Assembly (NCBI RefSeq): GCF_016653465.1 | Contig: NZ_NHSQ01000063.1 | Span: 1-64,000 of the forward strand | Length of the DNA stretch: 64,000 bases | Source of the DNA: Thiocystis minor | GTDB lineage: Bacteria > Pseudomonadota > Gammaproteobacteria > Chromatiales > Chromatiaceae | Reading direction: 5' to 3' | Shown: in pieces, positions 49,023 to 59,070 of the stretch | How positions within the stretch are numbered: position 1 is the first letter of the stretch | Layout of the letters: each line of letters opens with the position of its first letter | Notes under the pieces: model-generated | The model's database searches: none | What the model was told of the DNA's origin: nothing | Seen by the model: only the letters and a program-made list of their open reading frames with translations | Position numbers and translations under genes: made by a program

Positions 49023-50504
49023 TCAACGCTTCCCCACCCGCCGCCGGTCAAGCCGCTCGACGAACTCGGCGATCAGACGCGAGTAGAGTTGATCGCCAAG
49101 CACCTTGTCCTCGACCCCCGCGTCCAGGCTCGGATTATCGTTGACCTCGATCACCACCGGACCCGCCGGAGTCTCCTTGAGATCGACCCCATAGAGCCCG
49201 TCGCCGATCAGATCGGCCGCCTTGAGCGCGGCCTTGATGACCGCCGGCGGAACCCGATCCACGGCGAGCGTCTCGAAACCGCCCTGCTCGTGGCCACCGT
49301 CCGATTCATGCTTGACGATTTGCCAGTGATCCCGACTCATCAAATATTTACAGGCATAAAAGGGCTGGCGACCCAAGACGCCGATGCGCCAGTCGAAGGT
49401 GGTGTAGAGATATTCCTGCGCCAGAATCAGATCCGATTCCTTGAATAGCTTACTCGCGATCCGGGTCAGACCGGCGCGATCCTCGGCCTTGAAAACGCCC
49501 CGCGAGAAAGACCCTTCCGGGATCTTCAGCACGATCGGATAGCCGATCTGCTCCTCGGCCTCCATCAGATTCTCCTTGCGCAGCACCAGCGTTTTGGGCC
49601 GGGGGATACGATGGGCGGCGAGCAGTTCGGCGAGATAGACCTTGTTGGTGCAGCGCAGGATGGACTCCGGGTCATCGATGACGACCATGCCCTCGCTATC
49701 GGCCTTTTTCGCGAACCGAAAGGTATGGTGACCGATCCGAGTCGTCTCACGGATGAAAAGCGCATCGTATTCGGCGAGCCGGCTGTAATCCTTGCGCTGA
49801 ATCAGTTCCACGTTGACGCCCAGCGCCTTGCCGGCCTTAACGAAGCGTGCGAGCGCCTTGGAATCGGACGGCGGCAGATCCTCGGCCGGATCGTGCAGGA
49901 TCGCGAGATCGTAGCGGTAGGACAGGCGCGCCCGCGGCTGACGCCAGCGCTGGGACAGATACCCTTCCATGGCCGAGAACAGCGGCGCTTCGCCAGTGCC
50001 GGTGACCGCCGCCAGCGGCAGCGCCTTGATGGCGCCGATGCGCCAGGTGCCCTGGAGCTTGAACTCGACCTTCAAGATCGGACAGCGGAAGGTCTCGAAG
50101 ATGAGCCGCGCCAGCGGCTGCAATTCCTTCACATCGCACTGGCCAAAACAAATGGTCAGCTCATAGGCGGTCGGGGCCAGGGCAGAGGTCTTGCGACGGG
50201 CCAGCAGCCGCTGCGCCAGACCGTCCAACTCCTCGGTCGCCAGACTGTAGATCTCCCGACTGGAGAGTTCCTGAATGGTGCGCACGCTCGGGATAACCTT
50301 ATGTCCGCGCGCCTCGGCAAGCAGCGAGCAGTAATAGCCCACCGACAGATAACGATAGCTCCGACACAGGTTGATGACGCGTAGATCGCGCTTGGCGGCC
50401 AGCTCGCCGCCCGCTAGATAGTCGCGCGCGGTAACCACCGGCAGGCGCGGAAACTCCGGTTTCCAGTCGCCTTGTTGCTCCACCAGCAGCAGATGCTCAG
50501 CCAT
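49023..50504 (-). CDS. RimK-like ATP-grasp ligase with RLAN N-terminal domain
   Basis: ATP-grasp enzymes of this type form amide or peptide bonds from a carboxylate and an amine using ATP. The 493-residue product has a RimK-like N-terminal domain (about 1-170, RDYLAGGELAAKRDLRVINLCRSYRYLS). The ATP-grasp fold (about 280-480) shows YPIVLKIPEGSFSRGVFK (nucleotide loop) and VIEVNDNPSLDAGVED (metal-binding Glu/Asn). The substrate is unknown. The ATG at 50504 overlaps the upstream GNAT/C39 gene by 8 bases, so the two proteins are almost certainly made together. Confidence 0.87.
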   Translation of the reverse strand: MAEHLLLVEQQGDWKPEFPRLPVVTARDYLAGGELAAKRDLRVINLCRSYRYLSVGYYCSLLAEARGHKVIPSVRTIQELSSREIYSLATEELDGLAQRLLARRKTSALAPTAYELTICFGQCDVKELQPLARLIFETFRCPILKVEFKLQGTWRIGAIKALPLAAVTGTGEAPLFSAMEGYLSQRWRQPRARLSYRYDLAILHDPAEDLPPSDSKALARFVKAGKALGVNVELIQRKDYSRLAEYDALFIRETTRIGHHTFRFAKKADSEGMVVIDDPESILRCTNKVYLAELLAAHRIPRPKTLVLRKENLMEAEEQIGYPIVLKIPEGSFSRGVFKAEDRAGLTRIASKLFKESDLILAQEYLYTTFDWRIGVLGRQPFYACKYLMSRDHWQIVKHESDGGHEQGGFETLAVDRVPPAVIKAALKAADLIGDGLYGVDLKETPAGPVVIEVNDNPSLDAGVEDKVLGDQLYSRLIAEFVERLDRRRVGKR

Positions 50505-51669
50505 TCCGGCCGCCCCCCGCGGAGTGCGACACGAGGACGACGGCCTGCAATCCGACCCGGCCATAGCGGGCCATGCGGGTGAATTCGTCGCGTTGAATCG
50601 GCATATCGATCGAGTCCAGCGTCGTCTCTCCGTTGTCGTAGTCGACATAGGGGTCGTGGACATAGACGAAGTGTTCGTCAAAGCCCGTGATCACGACCCA
50701 GTGGGGGAATTTTTCCTGATAGATGCGGTAGGAACTGATGAGCACCAGCGGCACGGCGCCGGCATCCCAGCGCCGCTGAAGCTCATCGAGCGAGAGGGTT
50801 CCCTGCGTGACCGGGATGCCCAGGCGTCCGGCCTCGGCGAGCATGTCCTCGTGGACCAGGCGCATCACCTCCTTCTTCTCCGGACTGCGCACCGAGGCCA
50901 CCAGCGGCACGCCGGGATCGTTGACGAAAACTTCGACGCCGAAGCCGCGATGATGGGCCGCCAGCGCCAGACCCAGCGGGCCGCAACCGCCATGCCCGGA
51001 GGTCATGAAAATGGTGGTGGACTCGCGCCAGATGCGCAGTTCGAGCGTGCGGTTCAGTTCCAGACTCGGACGCAGCGCCTGCATCGCCATCATCAAGGAG
51101 GACGAGCCACAGGTAAAATCCAGCGTCTGCTCGTAGAAAGGCACTCGCTTCAGCTCAGGCTTGAGGCCCGGCGACAGCGTTTTTTCGTAGCGCAGCGCCT
51201 CCATGTGATCTTCGTAATAATCCGAGAGGATCCCGAAACGCCGGTAACCGGCCCCCTCGAACAACGCCTGCGAGGCCAGATTATCGCGGCGAATCTCTAG
51301 CCGCAGATAGGCACGCTCCCGTTCCCAGGCCGCCTCCTCGGCCACCGCCACCAGCCGCCGGCCGATGCCGCGTCCGCGCGCCTGGGGTAGCACGGCGATC
51401 GAGTACAGCCGGGCGACCGAGGTGGCGCGGCTGAACAACAAGAGGACATAGCCGAGCAGGCCCTCGTCATCTTCCGCCACTAGGGTTTGGGCGCGCCCGC
51501 GGGTCAAAAGGTAACGGAACTGACGGCGGTTGATCCGGTCAGTCTCGAAACAGCGATTTTCTAAACTCAGCAACGCGCCAAGATCGCTTAATCGAGCCAG
51601 ACGGAGACACGGCGGCGGCAGGGATGCCGGCTCGGCGGGAAAGCTGGATGTGGATGGCTCGCGGGACAC
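50497..51669 (-). CDS. GNAT acetyltransferase fused to C39-like peptidase
   Basis: About 390 residues in two domains. Residues ~20-165 are a GNAT acetyltransferase (YSIAVLPQARGRGIGRRLVAVAEEAA is the acetyl-CoA loop; NLASQALFEGAGYRRFG follows). Residues ~175-385 are a C39/papain-like peptidase domain (DUF3335-type) with Cys in DFTCGSSSLMMAM (~185), His in FPHWVVITGFDEHFVYVHD (~321) and Asp in HDPYVDYDNGET. The triad looks complete. It is co-translated with the ATP-grasp ligase. The start is uncertain: the frame is open to 51795 without similarity, and GTG 51669 is a working choice. Confidence 0.82.
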   Translation of the reverse strand: MSREPSTSSFPAEPASLPPPCLRLARLSDLGALLSLENRCFETDRINRRQFRYLLTRGRAQTLVAEDDEGLLGYVLLLFSRATSVARLYSIAVLPQARGRGIGRRLVAVAEEAAWERERAYLRLEIRRDNLASQALFEGAGYRRFGILSDYYEDHMEALRYEKTLSPGLKPELKRVPFYEQTLDFTCGSSSLMMAMQALRPSLELNRTLELRIWRESTTIFMTSGHGGCGPLGLALAAHHRGFGVEVFVNDPGVPLVASVRSPEKKEVMRLVHEDMLAEAGRLGIPVTQGTLSLDELQRRWDAGAVPLVLISSYRIYQEKFPHWVVITGFDEHFVYVHDPYVDYDNGETTLDSIDMPIQRDEFTRMARYGRVGLQAVVLVSHSAGGGRNG

Positions 51670-51736
51670 TGGCGATGGACGAAACGAGGGGATAAGCTGG
51701 CGCAATCTACAGGGCGGACGAAAAAAAGCAAGACAG

Positions 51737-52606
51737 ATGAACGCGGAATCCTTGAAAGAATCGATCCGACGCGAATTGCCGGAAATCCTGCGCACCGACC
51801 CGGAGTTCCGCGCCTATCTCCTGAATCTGACCCGCGAAGAATACGCCGGAAGGGCGGAGACGAACGACCGCTTTTACGAACTGCTGGGCGAATTGCGCCG
51901 CGATCGCGAGAAGAACGAGCAGAAATGGGAGGAAAATAGCCGCCAATGGGACGAGCAGAAGCAGGAAGACAAACGGAAATGGGACGAGCAGAAGGCGGAA
52001 GACGCACGGAAATGGGAAGAGAATAACCGCAAATGGGACGAAAATAACCGCAAATGGGACGAGCAGCAGCGGGAAGGCAAACGGAAGTGGGATGAAAACA
52101 ACCTCAAATGGGCGGAACAAAATCGCCAATGGCGCGAGGATCAGGCAGCGGCTCGCGAGGAATTCAGACTGGTCCATGAGGAAATCATGGCCCAGGCCAA
52201 AAAGTTCGACCGCTCGATCGGCGCGCTGGGCGCGCGCTGGGGTCTGCAATCGGAGAAAGCCTTCCGCGACGCCCTGGCGGGCATCCTGGAGGTTAGCTTT
52301 GGCGTGCAGGTGATCAACGTCAACGAGTATGACGACCAGGGCGAGGTCTTCGGGCGTCCCGACCAAGTCGAGCTGGATGTCATCATCCAGAATGGCCTGC
52401 TGCTGATCTGCGAGTTGAAGTCCTCGATCGACAAAGCGGGGATGTATAGCTTCGAGCGCAAGGCACGCTTCTACGAACGCCGGCATGGGCGCACGGCCAA
52501 CCGGCTGATCGTGATCTCGCCGATGATCGACGCCCGTGCCGCGAAGGTCGCCGAACGCCTGGGGATCGAGACCTATGGCGACTCGACCGACCTGAAGGCG
52601 TTGTAA
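51737..52606 (+). CDS. Coiled-coil PD-(D/E)XK nuclease-like protein (DUF3782 type)
   Basis: The 289-residue product has a short N-terminal part (MNAESLKESIRRELPEILR), then a highly regular coiled coil (about 55-150) in which KWDE/KWEE units repeat with tryptophan every seventh or eighth residue. A C-terminal PD-(D/E)XK-like domain follows: VELDVIIQNGLLLICELKSS near 220, with the D and E-x-K residues present. Similar proteins are frequent in cyanobacteria and Chromatiales, with unknown role. It is divergent from the GNAT/C39 gene, with 67 bases between starts. Confidence 0.8.
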   Translation: MNAESLKESIRRELPEILRTDPEFRAYLLNLTREEYAGRAETNDRFYELLGELRRDREKNEQKWEENSRQWDEQKQEDKRKWDEQKAEDARKWEENNRKWDENNRKWDEQQREGKRKWDENNLKWAEQNRQWREDQAAAREEFRLVHEEIMAQAKKFDRSIGALGARWGLQSEKAFRDALAGILEVSFGVQVINVNEYDDQGEVFGRPDQVELDVIIQNGLLLICELKSSIDKAGMYSFERKARFYERRHGRTANRLIVISPMIDARAAKVAERLGIETYGDSTDLKAL

Positions 52607-52634
52607 TCCAGCCACTGTCGGAGACCCCGCGTCC

Positions 52635-53792
52635 ATGGCCAACCAAGCCCCACCACTCTTGCGCATGCTCCAGGAGCTCATCGGCACCCTGTCGGTCAGC
52701 AGCGTCACGCCCGCCTTCGATCACAGCAACCGCCCGCTGGTCGACCTGCTGGCCGGCTGGCTGGAATCGGCCGGTTTCCGGGTCGAGATTCTCGCCATCC
52801 CCGGTCACCCGGACAAATTCAATCTGCTAGGGACGCTGGGCAGCGGCCCTGGCGGACTGGTGCTCTCCGGTCATACCGACACCGTCCCCTTCGACGCGCC
52901 GCTCTGGAACCACGACCCGCTCAAACTCACCGAGTCGGATGGGCGCTATTACGGACTTGGCACCTCGGACATGAAGTCGTTTCTGGCCCTGGCGATCGAA
53001 GCCGCGCGCGGTCTGACAGCGGAGGATCTGGTCTGTCCGCTCATGATCCTGGCCACCGCCGACGAGGAATCCGCCATGCACGGCGCCCGCGCCCTGGTCG
53101 AGGCCGGGCGTCCGCTGGGCCGCTACGCCGTGATCGGCGAGCCGACCGGACTGCGCCCCGTGCGGCTGCACAAGGGCGTGATGGGCGAAGCGGTGCGGCT
53201 GATCGGTCGCAGCGGACACGCCAGCGACCCGAGCCTGGGCAATAACGCCATGGATGGCATGCATGAGGTACTGACCGCCGTGCTCGCCTGGCGCGAGGAG
53301 TTGCAACGCAGCCATCGTCATCCGGCCTTCGCGGTCCCCTACCCCACGATCAATCTCGGCCACATCCACGGCGGCGACAATCCCAACCGCATCTGCGGCG
53401 ACTGCGAACTGCACCTGGATCTGCGCGTGCTGCCCGGTCTCGACCCCGCCGATCTGCGCGCCGAGCTGTCCAGGCGGGTCGAGGTGGTTGGAAAACGGCG
53501 CGGGTTGATCTGGACGGTCGAACCCTTGTTCGAGGCGATTCCGGCGGCGGAGACACCGGCCGACTCCGCCATCGTGCGGGCCAGCGAGACCTTGACCGGA
53601 CACGCCGCCGAGGCGGTCAGCTTCGGCACCGAAGCGCCTTTCTTCAACCGGCTCGGGATGGACACCGTGGTGCTCGGTCCGGGCGACATCGCCCAGGCGC
53701 ATCAGCCCGACGAATACCTGGCGCTCGACCGGATCCCGCCGACCCTGGAACTGTTGCGCGCCTTGATCGGGCAATTTTGTCAGTCGCGATGA
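52635..53792 (+). CDS. argE: Acetylornithine deacetylase
   Basis: ArgE removes acetate from N-acetylornithine in arginine synthesis. The 385-residue M20-family metalloenzyme has the zinc ligands in LSGHTDTVPFDA (~78), GLGTSDMKSFLAL (~110), the catalytic Glu pair in ATADEESAMHGAR (~145) and VIGEPTGLRPV (~170). The dimerisation domain with GHIHGGDNPNRICG and the distal His in AQAHQPDEYL are also present. It stands between the nuclease-like gene and the carbohydrate genes. Confidence 0.92.
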   Translation: MANQAPPLLRMLQELIGTLSVSSVTPAFDHSNRPLVDLLAGWLESAGFRVEILAIPGHPDKFNLLGTLGSGPGGLVLSGHTDTVPFDAPLWNHDPLKLTESDGRYYGLGTSDMKSFLALAIEAARGLTAEDLVCPLMILATADEESAMHGARALVEAGRPLGRYAVIGEPTGLRPVRLHKGVMGEAVRLIGRSGHASDPSLGNNAMDGMHEVLTAVLAWREELQRSHRHPAFAVPYPTINLGHIHGGDNPNRICGDCELHLDLRVLPGLDPADLRAELSRRVEVVGKRRGLIWTVEPLFEAIPAAETPADSAIVRASETLTGHAAEAVSFGTEAPFFNRLGMDTVVLGPGDIAQAHQPDEYLALDRIPPTLELLRALIGQFCQSR

Positions 53793-53830
53793 ACATGATC
53801 CCTTGAGACAGCGCGGAGAGGAATTCAACC

Positions 53831-55339
53831 ATGTCCAAGCCACGCTATCCCTTACTAATTGAGATCAACACCCGCGTCCGACTCTCGGAGCTGTCGCTCG
53901 AACTCGGCCGCGCGGCAACCCTGGACGACCTCCCCGACACGGAACTCGACCGGTTCGCCAGTGACGGATTCGACCTGATCTGGTTCCTCGGCGTCTGGCA
54001 GACCGGCGAGGCCGCGCGCCAGGTGTCGGCGACGCATCCCGAGTGGCTGGCCGACTATCGCCGCGTGCTCCCGGATTTTCAGGAATCCGATGTCAGCGGA
54101 TCCGGTTTCGCCGTCCGCGACTACCGCGTCCACGCCGACTTCGGCGGCGACGCCGCGCTCGCCCGGCTGCGCGAACGTCTGCGCGCGCGCGGCCTGCGGC
54201 TCGTCCTCGATTTCGTCCCGAACCACGTCGCGCCAGACCACCCCTGGGTGGACGAGCATCCGGACTTCTTCATCACGGGGACGGAGGAACAACTGGCGGC
54301 GGAACCGCGGAACTACCGACGCCTGGAGACCGCCAACGGGAGCCGCATCCTGGCCTATGGCCGTGACCCCTACTTCCCCGGCTGGCCCGACACGCTGCAA
54401 CTCCAGCATGGCAATCCACGGCTTCAGGAAGCCCTGCTTGGCGAACTCAAGCGGATCGCCCACCAGTGCGATGGCGTGCGCTGCGACATGGCGATGCTGA
54501 TTCTGCCCGAGATCTTCGAACGCACCTGGGGGATTCCCGCGTCGACCTTCTGGCCAGCAGCCACGGCGGCCGTGCGTGCGGAGATTCCCGGCTTTCTGTT
54601 TCTGGCCGAGGTCTATTGGGATCTCGAATGGACGCTCCAGCAGGAGGGATTCGACTACACCTACGACAAACGGCTCTACGACCGTCTGGTCGAGGGCGCA
54701 GCGCGGCCTGTTCGCGAGCATCTGTTCGCCGGACTCGATTTCCAGGATCGTCTCGCGCGCTTCCTCGAAAACCACGACGAGCCGCGCGCCGCGGCGACCT
54801 TCGAGCCGGACGCTCACCGCGCGGCCGCCGTCATCACTTTTCTCAGCCCCGGACTGCGCTTTTTCCACCAGGGACAGCGTGAAGGCAAACGGGTGCGGAT
54901 CCCGATCCACCTGAAGCGGGGACCGGCCGAGGCTCCGGATGCCGCGATCATGACCTTCTATGACACCCTGTTCGCCTGTCTGCGAGATCCCGCCTACCGC
55001 GATGGAGCCTGGCAACTCCTGGAGACGCGTCCAGCCTGGCCGGAGAACGCGACGAACGACGACGTCATCGTCTTCTCCTGGAGCGGTCCCGGAGCGCTCC
55101 GGCGTCTCGTTGCGGTGAACCATGCGGCTCATCGGAGTGAGTGCCATGTGGCTTTGCCATGGGACGACCTTAGCGGTCGAACCTGGCGTTTTGAGGATCG
55201 GCTGAGCAAGTCGGTCTACGAACGCGACGGCACCGACCTCGCCACCCAGGGGCTCTATCTCGATCTGCCGGCATGGGAGTGCCACGCTTTTGAGGTGCGG
55301 GCAATCTCGCTCCATCAGGTATCGCGCCATGAACAGTGA
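53831..55339 (+). CDS. GH13 alpha-amylase family glycoside hydrolase
   Basis: The 502-residue product has the conserved GH13 regions in order: LVLDFVPNHVAPDHP near residue 127, GVRCDMAML with the nucleophile Asp near 219, FLAEVYWDLEW with the acid/base Glu near 259, and FLENHDEPR near 314. A C-terminal beta domain follows. The N-terminus (PLLIEINTRVRLSELS) is of a type seen in little-studied bacterial GH13 proteins. No signal peptide, so it acts in the cytoplasm. The start has GGAGAGGA upstream. It overlaps the GH94-like gene by 11 bases. Its glycosidic substrate is not known. Confidence 0.85.
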   Translation: MSKPRYPLLIEINTRVRLSELSLELGRAATLDDLPDTELDRFASDGFDLIWFLGVWQTGEAARQVSATHPEWLADYRRVLPDFQESDVSGSGFAVRDYRVHADFGGDAALARLRERLRARGLRLVLDFVPNHVAPDHPWVDEHPDFFITGTEEQLAAEPRNYRRLETANGSRILAYGRDPYFPGWPDTLQLQHGNPRLQEALLGELKRIAHQCDGVRCDMAMLILPEIFERTWGIPASTFWPAATAAVRAEIPGFLFLAEVYWDLEWTLQQEGFDYTYDKRLYDRLVEGAARPVREHLFAGLDFQDRLARFLENHDEPRAAATFEPDAHRAAAVITFLSPGLRFFHQGQREGKRVRIPIHLKRGPAEAPDAAIMTFYDTLFACLRDPAYRDGAWQLLETRPAWPENATNDDVIVFSWSGPGALRRLVAVNHAAHRSECHVALPWDDLSGRTWRFEDRLSKSVYERDGTDLATQGLYLDLPAWECHAFEVRAISLHQVSRHEQ

Positions 55340-58300
55340 AGATCGTCAGACCGTCCCCGGTCCCCGCCTGCTTCGGAGCGATTCCGGCTTGTCGGTGCAG
55401 GTGAACGGCAACGGCTCCATCCGCCGCCTGGATCACCAGGACATCCTGATCAACCTCTTTCCAGGCAACGAGGTCGAGGGCGGCCCGACCAATCTCTATC
55501 TGCGCCGACTGGGCGCGCGGATCGCGTCGACCCCATTGCTCGGTCCGCGCGCCCCGGCGCGACGGATCGACGCGGGGGAAGGATTCGCGCTGTCCGGTCT
55601 CTGGGAGGGAATCCGCTTCCGCGTCACCCTGACCCTGGCCGAAGCGGCTCCGGCCTGGTTCTGGCACCTGACGCTGGAGAACAACGGCCCCGAGGCGGTG
55701 ACCCTGGATCTGATCCACACGCAGGATCTGGGACTGGCCCACTACGGAGCGGTACGCCTGAACGAATACTATGTCTGCCAATACCTCGATCACACCCCGC
55801 TGTCCCATCCCGCGCACGGCTGGGTGCTGGCCACGCGCCAGAACCAGTCGATGGGCGGACACCACCCCTGGTGTCTGATCGGTTCGCTCGGCCAGGCGGT
55901 CCGCTACGCGACCGACGCCCTGCAGGTCCATGGGCTGGCGACCCGCGCCGGCCGCGAACCGATCGCCCTGGTCGCGGGTCTGCCCGGCGCGCGCCGTCAG
56001 CATGAACACGCGATGGCGGCGCTCCAGGAGGAGCCTTTTCGGCTGGAGCCCGGCGAGCGGGTGACCCGCGGTTTCTTCGGCTGGTTCGAGGCCGACCATC
56101 CGGAGGCCACCTCGCATACCGATTTGGCATTGGTCGAACGGGCGCTGGCGTTGCACAAGCCCCTCGCCTCCGAGTGGGAGAGTCCTTGGGGCGAGGGGAC
56201 GAACGAACCGCCCGCAACCGGGGACATCGCGTCGACTGCCAGCCTCTTCGCCCGAGCGCCTCTGCTGGAGTGTCTCGATCTGACCGTGGGCGAGCTGACC
56301 GCGCTCTTCGGCACCGACTGGCGCCATCTGGAAACGGACGAGGATGGTACAAGCCTGTCTTTCTTCGCTGGCGAGCACACCCATGTGGTGCTCAAGCCCA
56401 AGGAGCTGAAGGTTCTGCGACCGCACGGCCAGATCCTGCGCACCGGCTCCGCGCTCACCCCGGACGAGTCGGGTCTGACCTCGACCGTCTGGATGGCCGG
56501 GGTTTTTCATTCGATGGTGACCCAGGGGCATGTGAGTATCAACCGTCTGCTCTCCACGACCCATAGCTATCTGGGACTCTTTCGCTCGCACGGCCAGCGA
56601 CTCTTCGTGGAACTGGACGGCCTCTGGCATCTGCTGGACGTCCCCTCGGCCTTCGCCATGACCCCCAGTGCCTGCCATTGGGCCTACCGCCACGCCGAGG
56701 GCTGGATCCAGGTCACCAGCCGGGCGCCGACCGACCGCCACGCGCTGTTCCTGGAGATCGAGGTCTACGCCGGTCAACCCGCGCGTTTCCTGCTCGCCAA
56801 CCATGTCGCCATCAATGGCAACGACGGATCGGACACTGTCCCCGTGCACTATGAGCAGGACGCCGAGGGTTTCCTGATCCGCCCCATCCCCGACTGCGAT
56901 GTCGGCCGGCGCTTCCCCGAGGGCGGCTTCCGGATCGATCCGCGGCCCGACACCCGGATCGAGCGTTGCGGTGGAGACGCGTTGCTGTTCGCCGACGGAC
57001 GCTCCCGGAATCAATCCTTTTTCTGTCTGATCACCGAATCCGCGACCGCGCTAGGCTTCCGCCTGACCGGTCAGCTCGTTGCCGGGGAACCTGGCGAGTC
57101 GCTCGCCGAGTCGGAATACTGGACCCGCATGACCGCCGGCGTGCGTCTGCATCCGCCCACCGCCAGCCCCCTGGCCGGAGACGCGGCACGGCTCGGCGAG
57201 TTCCTGCCCTGGCTCGCCCAGAACGCACTCATCCACTATCTCAGCCCGCGCGGTCTGGAACAGTATTCCGGCGGCGGTTGGGGTACCCGCGACGTGGCTC
57301 AGGGACCGATCGAACTCCTGCTCGCGCTGGGCCGGCCCGAACCGGTGCGCGACCTGATCGGGCGTCTTTTCAGAAACCAGAACCCCGATGGCGACTGGCC
57401 GCAGTGGTTCATGTTTTTCGCGCGCGAGCGTCACATCCGACCGGGCGATTCGCACGGGGACATCGTTTTCTGGCCCCTGCTGGCGTTGGCCCAATATCTA
57501 GCGGCCTCCGGAGATGCCGCGCTGCTCGACGAGGTCGTCCCCTTCTTCCATCCCGAAGGCGACGGGCCGGCGGAACAGGCGACCATCCGCGCGCACCTGG
57601 AGCGGGCGCTGGCGCTCATCGCCCGGCGCCGCATCCCCGACACCCAGCTCGCCGCCTATGGGAATGGCGATTGGAACGACTCGCTCCAGCCGGTCGACCC
57701 GGCCATGCGCGAGCATCTGTGCAGCGCCTGGACCGTGACCCTGCACTCTCGCACCCTGACCACCCTGGCCGCGGCCTTCCGGCATCTCGGGCAGGACGCG
57801 CAGGCCGAGATCCACGCCGTCCAGGCGGAAGCTGTGCGCGCGGACTTCCAGCGCCTTCTGCTCCCCGACGGCGTCCTGGCCGGCTTCGCCGATTTCCGCG
57901 ACCCGGACGCGATCGCCTATCTGCTCCACCCGCGCGACCAGACGACCGGGCTCTCCTATAGTCTGCTGGCGATGGTGCATGCCATCATCGAGGGTCTGTT
58001 GACCCCGGAGCAGGCGCACCGGCATCTGGAACTGATCGCGCGGCATCTGCTCGGACCCGATGGGGCCAGACTTTTCGACCGGCCCATGCCCTACCGTGGT
58101 GGTCTCCAGCGCCACTTCCAGCGCGCCGAGAGCAGCAGCTTCTTCGGCCGCGAGATCGGGCTCATGTACACCCATGCCCATCTGCGCTACGCCGAGGCAC
58201 TCTGGTGTGTCGGTGACGCCGAGGGCTTCTTCCGCGCGCTCTCTCTGGTCAATCCCATCGGCATCCGTACCCTGATCCCCGCCGCCACCCTGCGCCAGTC

Positions 58301-58742
58301 GAATTGCTATTTTTCCAGCTCGGACGCCGCCTTCGCCGACCGCTCCGAGGCGGACGCCGATTACGCGCGGGGGCTGAGCGAAATACCGCTCGAAGGCGGC
58401 TGGCGGGTCTATTCCAGTGGGGCCGGCATTGGATTGGGGCTCATCCTGCGCGCCCTGATCGGGTTGCGCCTGGAGCGCGCGCGGCTGGTGGTCGACCCGG
58501 TCATCCCGGCGCGTCTGGATGGTCTGCGGGTCGAGCTGAGGCTGGACGGGCAAGCGGTGGAGGCCACCTACCGCATCCGGAGCGCGGGTTGCGGCCCGTT
58601 CTCCATCCGGCTCAACGGCGCCGAGCTGGCCTTCGAGCGGAGCGCCTCACCCTATCGCGTCGGGGCCGCCGAGATCCCCTTGGACGATGTCCGCGCGGGG
58701 ATGATCCCAGGGATCAATCGGCTGGAGGTACGGCTCGGTTAA
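55329..58742 (+). CDS. GH94/GH36-type phosphorylase-like protein
   Basis: The 1137-residue product resembles cellobiose-phosphorylase/NdvB C-terminal-type GH94 proteins. It has an N-terminal beta-sandwich region starting NGNGSIRRLDHQDILINLFPG and an (alpha/alpha)6 barrel with YGNGDWNDSLQPVD near 778, where GH94 enzymes carry the catalytic Asp (GDWND). A C-terminal block GVRLHPPTASPLAGD and RTLIPAATLRQSNCYFSSSDAAF is also present. Known relatives act on beta-linked glucosides by phosphorolysis; the substrate here is unknown. It lacks a signal peptide and is coupled to the GH13 gene by overlap. The stop is 2 bases before repeat copy B. Confidence 0.8.
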   Translation: MNSEDRQTVPGPRLLRSDSGLSVQVNGNGSIRRLDHQDILINLFPGNEVEGGPTNLYLRRLGARIASTPLLGPRAPARRIDAGEGFALSGLWEGIRFRVTLTLAEAAPAWFWHLTLENNGPEAVTLDLIHTQDLGLAHYGAVRLNEYYVCQYLDHTPLSHPAHGWVLATRQNQSMGGHHPWCLIGSLGQAVRYATDALQVHGLATRAGREPIALVAGLPGARRQHEHAMAALQEEPFRLEPGERVTRGFFGWFEADHPEATSHTDLALVERALALHKPLASEWESPWGEGTNEPPATGDIASTASLFARAPLLECLDLTVGELTALFGTDWRHLETDEDGTSLSFFAGEHTHVVLKPKELKVLRPHGQILRTGSALTPDESGLTSTVWMAGVFHSMVTQGHVSINRLLSTTHSYLGLFRSHGQRLFVELDGLWHLLDVPSAFAMTPSACHWAYRHAEGWIQVTSRAPTDRHALFLEIEVYAGQPARFLLANHVAINGNDGSDTVPVHYEQDAEGFLIRPIPDCDVGRRFPEGGFRIDPRPDTRIERCGGDALLFADGRSRNQSFFCLITESATALGFRLTGQLVAGEPGESLAESEYWTRMTAGVRLHPPTASPLAGDAARLGEFLPWLAQNALIHYLSPRGLEQYSGGGWGTRDVAQGPIELLLALGRPEPVRDLIGRLFRNQNPDGDWPQWFMFFARERHIRPGDSHGDIVFWPLLALAQYLAASGDAALLDEVVPFFHPEGDGPAEQATIRAHLERALALIARRRIPDTQLAAYGNGDWNDSLQPVDPAMREHLCSAWTVTLHSRTLTTLAAAFRHLGQDAQAEIHAVQAEAVRADFQRLLLPDGVLAGFADFRDPDAIAYLLHPRDQTTGLSYSLLAMVHAIIEGLLTPEQAHRHLELIARHLLGPDGARLFDRPMPYRGGLQRHFQRAESSSFFGREIGLMYTHAHLRYAEALWCVGDAEGFFRALSLVNPIGIRTLIPAATLRQSNCYFSSSDAAFADRSEADADYARGLSEIPLEGGWRVYSSGAGIGLGLILRALIGLRLERARLVVDPVIPARLDGLRVELRLDGQAVEATYRIRSAGCGPFSIRLNGAELAFERSASPYRVGAAEIPLDDVRAGMIPGINRLEVRLG

Positions 58743-58744
58743 TC

Positions 58745-58921
<177 letters not shown>

Positions 58922-58926
58922 AAAGG

Positions 58927-58992
58927 ACAGTCAGCCGCCAGCCTCCATTAGCCTTTGTAAAGCTGGCTGCTGACGGCTGGAGGCTGACCGCT
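58927..58992. repeat. Inverted repeat CAGCCTCCA / TGGAGGCTG
   Basis: A hairpin-forming repeat of CAGTCAGCC-type units pairs with GGCTGACC-type units. It lies in the 328-base spacer between the GH94-like and discoidin genes, next to element copy B. Remaining sequence to 59070 shows only the ribosome binding site (AGGA) of the next gene. Confidence 0.75.
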
Positions 58993-59070
58993 CAATGTAG
59001 GTTAATGGTTGCGTCCGCCGCCAATCTCGGGCGACGATCATCGCGATGACCTGATTTCAGGAACCGACTC

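Noticed and set aside
53855-55330. A 491-codon minus-strand frame opposite the GH13 gene
   Set aside because: GH13 motifs in order on the plus strand and a good ribosome site identify the real gene.
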